DNA from: Endomychus coccineus
Lineage: Eukaryota > Arthropoda > Insecta > Coleoptera > Endomychidae
Direction of reading: 5' to 3'
DNA length: 64,000 bases
NCBI GenBank assembly: GCA_958510875.1
Contig: OY294067.1
Coordinates: 29,624,912 to 29,688,911 of the forward strand
Shown here: positions 63,495 through 64,000 of the stretch, piece by piece
Layout of the letters: the number at the start of each line of letters is the position of its first letter
How positions within the stretch are numbered: position 1 is the stretch's first letter
The notes under the pieces: generated by a model
The model's input: the letters and a program-made list of their open reading frames with translations, nothing else
What the model was told of the DNA's origin: nothing
The model's database searches: none
Position numbers and translations under genes: made by a program

Positions 63495-64000
63495 TTAATT
63501 GATTAAATTAGTATAAATGTGACTTAATGACTGAATATCTGTTCTATGATTTGCAGACTTTGAGTCACGTTTTATGTGAATCATCTCCAGGATAGATCTT
63601 TTATAATAATTGGTTTCCTTAGTTGAAATATCAATACTTTCTTTTTTGTAAATATTGGCTAGAGATTCCTGGTATAAATCCCATCGCAATCTAAACAATT
63701 CAATTTGTATACTGTGTGGGTTTGTTTATCTTTAGGTAATCTAATGAATTTATTACAGATTCCTCTAGGCATTCCATAACTAGGTTAGCAATAGTAGCTG
63801 AAATAGGAGATCCCATTGCTGTGCCAAATATTTGTCCAAAATATTCCTCACCGTATTGAAAATAGCTGCATTCGAAATAAAACTTTACTGTATGTATAAA
63901 TTCAGAATGATCTAGTGGTGTGTGGTTTTTAATCTCTGCACAAAATTTTTCCATGCTACTCAATGCCAAAACGACTGGTATATTTGTAAATAAAGGAAAT
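63495..64000 (-). pseudogene. PLE-A RT and nuclease, internally deleted
   Basis: The minus strand reads ALSSMEKFCAEIKNHTPLDH, SEFIHTVKFYFECSYFQYGE, EYFGQIFGTAMGSPISATIA, NLVMECLEES, then LDYLKINKPTQYTN, and in another frame FRLRWDLYQESLANIYKKES, ETNYYKRSILEMIHIKRDSK and NHRTDIQSLSHIYTNLIN. F-G-T-A-M-G-S-P-I-S is a Penelope RT hallmark. The catalytic YVDD palm and the GIY-YIG core are deleted; the nuclease tail with its Glu (ILEMIH) remains. Sequence continues past the window edge. Confidence 0.85.

Larger units (their letters stand above)
63011..64000 (-). mobile_element. PLE-A copy with internal deletion, running off the window
   Basis: The minus strand runs from the window end: RT N-terminal part (63700-64000), a deletion joining RT to nuclease at about 63690-63720, the nuclease tail (63495-63690), a 3' UTR and the hammerhead-bearing terminus (63015-63110). 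Confidence 0.85.

Noticed and set aside
1..64000. CRISPR array, operons, bacterial or phage genes
   Set aside because: No regularly spaced short repeats with unique spacers and no prokaryotic gene organisation; all repeats fit eukaryotic transposons.

Overview
This is an AT-rich stretch of animal nuclear DNA, almost certainly from an insect. I found no intact host gene. Support for a eukaryote comes from non-LTR retrotransposons (LINEs), Penelope-like elements (PLEs), mariner, pogo, MULE and Crypton relics, non-autonomous elements with target-site duplications, a tRNA-derived SINE-like cluster, and one candidate 51-nt GT-AG intron in a Crypton relic. The LINE, PLE and mariner families resemble those common in arthropods. 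I cannot name the species.  LAYOUT. 0-3.1 kb: a 1.24-kb palindromic element inserted in a pogo-type transposase relic, then a mariner relic. 3.3-8.7 kb: a CR1/L2-type LINE (4052-8447, minus strand) inserted into a Crypton-like tyrosine recombinase gene, with a CTTAA duplication at both ends. 10.2-16.6 kb: a 140-bp tandem repeat, a PLE terminus, a LINE 3' fragment, a PLE-B relic and two adjacent palindromic elements. 16.7-25 kb: LINE, PLE and mariner fragments and a hAT-like element. 27-36.4 kb: several PLE-A copies joined in opposite orientations, RNase H and LINE reverse transcriptase (RT) relics, and a 200-bp palindrome. 36.8-39.4 kb: a mosaic of PLE, LINE RT and a second type of LINE. 41.5-47.8 kb: GIY-YIG, LINE, mariner and pogo relics, a P-like MITE, and a MULE holding a second Crypton relic. 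48.9-50.7 kb: a TA microsatellite, a SINE-like cluster and a 550-bp inverted-repeat element. 51.9-57.8 kb: LINE and PLE-B relics, a hAT MITE and PLE fragments. 60.0-62.1 kb: a mariner-superfamily element with long terminal inverted repeats (TIRs). 63.0-64.0 kb: an internally deleted PLE-A copy running off the end.  HOW THE PARTS RELATE. The genes do not form a pathway; the window is a layered record of transposon insertions. The best-resolved layers are LINE inside Crypton, Crypton relic inside MULE, palindrome inside pogo relic, hAT MITE inside a possible PLE relic, and a PLE terminus inside a hAT-like element. The most notable RNA signal is a set of hammerhead-ribozyme-like motifs at the ends of two PLE families. 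In the two best-bounded copies these motifs sit at both ends in inverted orientation. A separate signal is a short motif, GGTTTTTTGGGTCGCTGATC, that recurs at four loci inside unrelated repeat units.
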